The notes under the pieces are model-generated. The model worked only from the letters and a program-made list of their open reading frames with translations. It did not search any database and was not told where the DNA came from. From contig JNEU01001162.1 in the NCBI GenBank assembly GCA_000697475.1, positions 62,001-126,000 of the forward strand: a stretch of 64,000 bases of DNA, given 5' to 3'. A program made the position numbers and the translations under genes. The stretch comes from Lichtheimia corymbifera B2541 (Eukaryota > Mucoromycota > Mucoromycetes > Mucorales > Lichtheimiaceae). Positions 59,190 to 64,000 of this stretch are shown piece after piece. Every line of letters begins with the position of its first letter. Positions within the stretch are counted from its first letter, which is position 1.

Positions 59190-59272
59190 ATGTCAAATAA
59201 ACCTTCCTTGTTCATCCTTTTGATCACGTGCGAAATGGGGTGTTGTATTCATGAAAATTGATATATAGTTGA

Positions 59273-60077
59273 CTATTTTGCTCCTTGTTCCCGTGCTTGT
59301 CGTCGTTGTTTGACATCCCAATTGTATACTCGTGCAGTGTCTTTAGAATAATAATAACCCACTTAGTATCCGTTAAAACCCATCCATCCATTGATTGATA
59401 CTTACTGACTTCCATGGTCGTGATTTGATCGCGCAAAAATTCCAGATCCTCGATAGTGTTCTTCAAAGACGTCTTTGCTGTTTCACATTTGGATGACAAT
59501 AAATCCTTGGCTTCATCAAAGGTATATTCAAGCATGACATTGGCCTGTCACATAATCACACGTTACCATCCAATCATTGCAAATCCCAATAGCCCCCTCA
59601 GCAATCACTTACGCCCAACCAAAGATACACCGTGCCAGATGGCTCGACCTTGGCCTTGCAATACAATGTATCATTCAATTCGTAATCCGTGTACACTGGT
59701 TCACCGCCCTGCTGTTTCTCAGTCAAAAACTCGACCATGGCAATCGTCTTTTCGATTTCTGGTATCTTGTCTTCGAGCACTTTACGGCGTTGTAACAGGT
59801 TGACTTCCATAAACTTGTATTTGCTGAATGGAGTATATGAAATGGTGTGAGCCTTTGGGTCGTATCGATGGGCGTGTCAAGTACCTGATGGCTTCTTGGA
59901 ATTTACGCAAGACAACCTCGGCAGGTTCGGCATCGGATACATAGTCTTCAACGCGTTCCTACAATGCGTATTCGATTTCAATGAATAAGCTGCTTTACTG
60001 AAATAAAAGGTGATAGAACATACAACAAAGGGAGATTTGGGGATACCCCGAGGATTGGTGTCCATCTTGGCAGCCAT
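59273..60077 (-). CDS. PAC10: Prefoldin subunit 3 (VBP1/Pac10/Gim2)
   Basis: Alpha-type subunit of the hexameric prefoldin chaperone, which hands nascent actin and tubulin to the CCT chaperonin. 181 residues; exons 60077-60024, 59958-59885, 59823-59613, 59544-59406 and 59340-59273. The N-terminal NPRGIPKSPFV, the first coiled-coil helix (FMEVNLLQRRKVLEDKIPEI), a beta hairpin region (DTLYCKAKVEPSGTVYLWLG, ANVMLEYT) and the second helix ending TTMEVNTARVYNWDVKQ match VBP1 closely. The final intron donor at 59405 was fixed by that last motif. It lies 84 bases tail-to-tail from the BAR-SH3 gene and 102 bases downstream of the aspartic-protease-like gene on the same strand. Confidence 0.93.
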
Positions 60078-60178
60078 GTTGAATAATGTGGAAAGAAGAA
60101 AGAGAAGAGCGGCGGATGCCAAAAAATGTGAAAGACGTGTTGGTGATACAAAAGGAGAACTAACTCAGTGCTACTGAT

Positions 60179-62138
60179 CTAATGTACTTTCTTGACAACT
60201 CTCAAGCCATCATCTTTTTGACCCTTCTTAAGTGCTAGACCAATCTTGTTTTCAACAGGGTCAAATGTGGTATAGAAAAGATTAGTAAATGCTGTGCCGA
60301 GGATCCAGTCGCGATCTGATTGACCACGGGCAATGCGTGTTGCACAGCAGTCTCTCTTAGCATCAATCACACGTGTCCAATATTGGGCTGGAATCTCGAC
60401 TGCATAGTCACCAAGATACAACTTGAGACGAGGCATCTTGTGAATCTTGCTACATTTAACCTTGTATGTTTGAGTGCTTTCTTGGAATTTACCACCGAAT
60501 ACTTTGTGATAAATATCAGCTTGGTCAGCTGGCATCGATATCCAATGCTGTGAAGTGCTAATGGATGCAACAGCTCCTTTCTTTTGTTCCATCAATAGCT
60601 TCTGGTCAAATCGAACAAGGGAAATTGGTACATCCCAGCTGCCGGTTTCGCTATCAGCCAAATCAATATAATGGACATCGCCCTTAATGGCACTCTTATC
60701 GATGCCACCTGTGTATATGCGTAAACAAAGGAGAATTAGATACATAAACAAAAACAATGAGTGGCATATTATTTTTGCAGCACATACCAAGAACAAGATA
60801 ACCTGCTGGTTCCTCAACATTGGTACGCTTCTTGATGAATCCAAAGCCGCCAGATACAATATCATCCCATAAAGATGGATCTTCCGTGTCATTAGTTTCT
60901 TCGGCTGGTACTCCTGTGGTGGGTGTTCCTGTAACATTGCTGCTGACAGGAGGAGAAATGGTGTCGGTGGGAGTGCTGATATCAGATGTGGTTTCATTGT
61001 TATCATTTTCAGCTTCTTGCTCATCGCCATCTCCGTCATTCTCTGTAGAGACACCTCCACTTTGGTCGAAGCCATTGTCACTCTGGGAAGTAACATACAT
61101 GCCAAATTGTGCACTAGTCACAAAGCTTGACTGATATGCGTTGGTGACAAAGGCTGAGGAACCAAGGACTGCACGGCGCATGATACCTATTATATGATCT
61201 CTTGTTAGTCACCCTTTTCTTTAATGGTTGTAACGTTCTTACTCTTTGCCGTGCTTGAATAAAGAGTGGTTTTGTTAAAATCGACGTCTCTACCCAAACC
61301 AAGATAGCCATCTATCCAAAAGTGAGAGTTAGTTTTCAGTCATCTAAAGGAAAAGAAACCATGCATACCAAAACCATGGTCAAATCCTGTCATTCTATAA
61401 GCGCCACCAAATGGCATTGACTCGATTTTCATCCCACCAAATTCAACAGTGTCGAGGTAAACGGTGGTTTCAACGCAAGCATCGCCATATTTAACCTTGA
61501 ATTTTTCTCCGGTGGACACAGCAGATTCAGAACGACGAGCATAGTAAGTGCAACGATCCAAGCAGTTTTCGCTCTTGCACTATCACATACAACATCAAAA
61601 TGGATGAGTCATGATCGTACCAAGGGTAGGCGGTTAACAAAAAAATAAACATACACGCGATCCTCGCACCCAAGAGTAACCGGTATCTGCAAAGGATACA
61701 TAACGCATGTGAGTTTTAGTCGGCTGTCAATTCATTGTCTAGTGACCATGTTGACTCCTTTCTTCCCCTTTCCCCTTTTTCCTCCTGTCGTCTTGTGCAC
61801 ATACACACACACACACACTAACTGAGCCCTCTTACTCACTCGTATCGAATGCCATGGTAAATTCTTGCGGAGGTGTACCAATAAGCACCTTGCCACCTAG
61901 CTATATAATGGAGTAAAAAAGGAAATTGGTATCCATGGCAACATCTTTCGTTTGGGTATATGTGCTGTATTGGAAGGGGTATTCGTACCACGCCATTATC
62001 AAGTTGTTCGGCATCAGCTTTTACAAAGCCGTCGTTGTTGTGGCGGCGGAAAAGAGGAATGGTAGTAATCGGATCCGCAAATACTGTAGTGGAAGCTGTC
62101 AAGTAGACAGCGGCGGCCCAAATCAGCGATTGACGCAT
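60179..62138 (-). CDS. Secreted pepsin-like (A1) protein lacking the second catalytic Asp
   Basis: 483-residue secretory protein in seven exons: 62138-61989, 61900-61840, 61686-61655, 61579-61369, 61311-61243, 61186-60788 and 60708-60179. Signal peptide about 1-21 (SLIWAAAVYLTASTTVFA). The first lobe has LIGTPPQEFTMAFDTNTGYS with the active Asp at 69 but DTN instead of DTG. In the second lobe the expected DTGTS reads SISTS (356-360), so the second catalytic Asp is Ser. An acidic, Thr-rich insert of about 75 residues (after MYVTSQSDNGFDQSGG) separates the lobes. A C-terminal DWILGTAFTNLFYTTFDPVENKIGLAL block is well kept, so the fold is intact. Likely a non-proteolytic pseudo-protease, possibly a binding or inhibitory protein; function inferred only from missing residues. 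Confidence 0.82.
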
Positions 62139-64000
62139 AATAGGAAAGAAAAAGTAAAGTGAAAGGAAAGGATGGTGGTGAAAGATGAAAGAGAAGGAGG
62201 GATATACAAGGTTAAAAGAAGCAGCAAGAAAAAAAAAGTTGGATCTGGGTTGACCTATATCATTTTTCACGTCCCAGTGATCTACTTGTTGTGGAAAGAG
62301 GTACACAACTATTTTTTCGATTGCATACGACCACTTGCTCCGCCAAAAGATTCCTTTCTTGCGGTCGAGGTAGCACACATTCAATATCAGCCGCGATATG
62401 TGACCATATCGTTTTGAATGCTCTGCGGGTGCTATACATTGTCTTGAAAGGAAACGGATAATAGACATGGCCCATCGTGGATTGCACCATAGAACATGAA
62501 GAAAATGAAATGAAAACATTGGCCTGTGTATCTTCAATCCATGGAACAACATGACAAAAAAAGCATCAACTGGCACGTGCACCCAGGCCAATAAGCATCA
62601 TTGCAGCAAAGAAATCGCGGAAATCGCAGGAGTCCGGACAAGGAAACCAGGGCTTTGGTTGCTCATTATCTCCCTGCCACTTTGCAGCAACACCACAGAC
62701 AATGCATTATGAGCATGTTTTCGGATCCTGATTACCGAGATGATTATCAGCAACAAAAAATCCCTACCCATGTGCTTTTACAAAATGAGGAGAAAAAACG
62801 AATGTATAACTGTCAAAGACGAGTAGGAGACGGTTAGCGGTGTCACAGATTATCTCAATATAGCATGACCCATAAATGAACTAATAGATTGCACTCAATG
62901 GCCATTGTTCATGCCATCAATGATAGAAAGAACGGATCCACGATACCTTTTTATGCCACCCGCCTTTTGTTAATGGTATTTATTATTGGCGCACAGCTAC
63001 CACTACTAGTTTTATGTGCTTAAAAACATGTCGGATGTCTATGTAACCTATAGCTTACCGATTCCCGAGATAGCAAAAAGGTCGATGAGTGCGTGAATAG
63101 CTTGAACTTTTAGCATGGTAGCAGTAAGCAGCATTTTACTGGATATACGTGCTATCAACGAGTCATGTCTCGACCACAAAAGCGCATTATACAGCTTTAG
63201 AATCCGTATCTATGCAGTAGATGATTGCTCAATCCCCCATTTATAACTTAGAGATGGCCAATAATAGTATCATGCAAAACTGATATCAATGATCCAGGTA
63301 CCTTTGGTGAAACCAAATACCATAGCGGACGCTGACTACAGCTTACATCAAGTTTCACGTGAATGGCAGTAAATTTATTTGGGTAGACTCTGTCGAGGGA
63401 TATGTATCCATCATCAAAATTATAATTGCCCCAAGTTCTCTTTTTAAATTGGTTGATTCAGCCACGTAGCCTTATGCCATCACGATCCAGCAGCAGCAGT
63501 GGGTAATACCTCCAAAGCACTAAACCCCAAAGAGCATCCAATGGGCTTATTTCAAGTACCATAATGCAAATTCAGATAATGCGCTATTGTAATAGCTTGG
63601 TTATAGATGCAATTGAACGTTACCACCGATGTATCTGGATATGCATACTAGCCCCCTTGCAGTATGTTTCATGTAATTTCGTTTAACACACACACGAGGA
63701 TAGATCTGAAGTATACAAAAATAGCGCTTGTTACGCATCACAAGTCGCCACAGCAAACAAGGGACACCCCTAGTTCTCGCAGCGACCCTAGCGGATCAAA
63801 GAGCCCCAAAGGCGACAGATAAAATGACGACAGGAGAGGAAAAGGAATATTGAATCCGATCCATCCGAAGCGGCTGATCAATATGCATGGGAGATTGAAT
63901 GTATTTGCACGTCCCTGGAAACTTGCATGACACATATTGGGAGCACATATTGGGGAGCCACAGCCATGTAGGATGCAGCAACAAGTATACAGCAGAGAAT
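62139..64000. other. Right-edge region, no supportable gene
   Basis: About 1.9 kb. A plus-strand frame at 62601-62837 and minus-strand frames at 63738-63984 have no recognised domain or splice context. No repeat shared with the 25-35 kb block was noticed. A gene may begin beyond the window edge. Confidence 0.5.

Noticed and set aside
62601..62837. Plus-strand frame of 78 codons
   Set aside because: No recognised domain; Gln/Arg-rich composition without start context or neighbours to support it.

Overview
The window reads as nuclear DNA of a filamentous fungus, most likely an early-diverging Mucoromycota (Mucorales-type) species. Genes are compact and densely interrupted by short introns (about 50-80 bases, GT-AG with two GC-AG cases). 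Several families are fungal (three Zn2Cys6 regulators, Vts1, a Loa1/Vps66-like acyltransferase). A bacterial-style glutamate/dicarboxylate symporter and a BAR-SH3 protein with a C-terminal zinc knuckle also occur. No rRNA, convincing tRNA or CRISPR array was seen by eye. The species call is inference. Splice models were built by hand from splice signals, reading phase and family similarity; nearly all close exactly in frame.

Layout. 0-5 kb: 3' part of EIPR1, a degenerate GT2 glycosyltransferase, and Vts1/Smaug. 6-13 kb: a PH-domain protein, a 3.7 kb gene-free stretch, and a homeodomain regulator. 13-16 kb: Get1 and a Loa1-like acyltransferase in tandem. 16-23 kb: three Zn2Cys6 regulators, two of them clear tandem duplicates. 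23-35 kb: a gene-poor accessory block in which two paralogous sulfotransferase-like genes (25.0 and 34.0 kb) enclose about 7 kb of nested repeats: a duplicated 1.8-2.2 kb segment, 160-195 base core repeats (a 524 base higher-order duplication in one segment), three large palindromes, and a separate inverted repeat. 35-42 kb: an unrecognised polyQ protein divergent from an XRCC4/Lif1-like gene, then histidyl-tRNA synthetase and a gene-free gap. 42-50 kb: SLC1/GltP-type symporter, Ptc7-type PP2C phosphatase, a hydrolase ending in a peroxisomal -AKL, a DUF726 hydrolase, and a short SR protein. 52-62 kb: a C-lobe-only pseudokinase, Vps51, a BAR-SH3 amphiphysin-like protein, prefoldin subunit 3, and an aspartic-protease-like protein that has lost its second catalytic Asp. 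62-64 kb: nothing supportable.

Functional themes. Membrane traffic is over-represented (EIPR1 and Vps51 act on the same GARP/EARP tethers; Get1; BAR-SH3; PH protein), though the genes are not adjacent and linkage may be chance. At least three proteins (GT2, kinase-like, aspartic protease) keep their fold signatures but lack canonical catalytic residues. The least explained part of the window is the repeat cluster between the sulfotransferase paralogues, whose palindromes could form long hairpin RNAs if transcribed.
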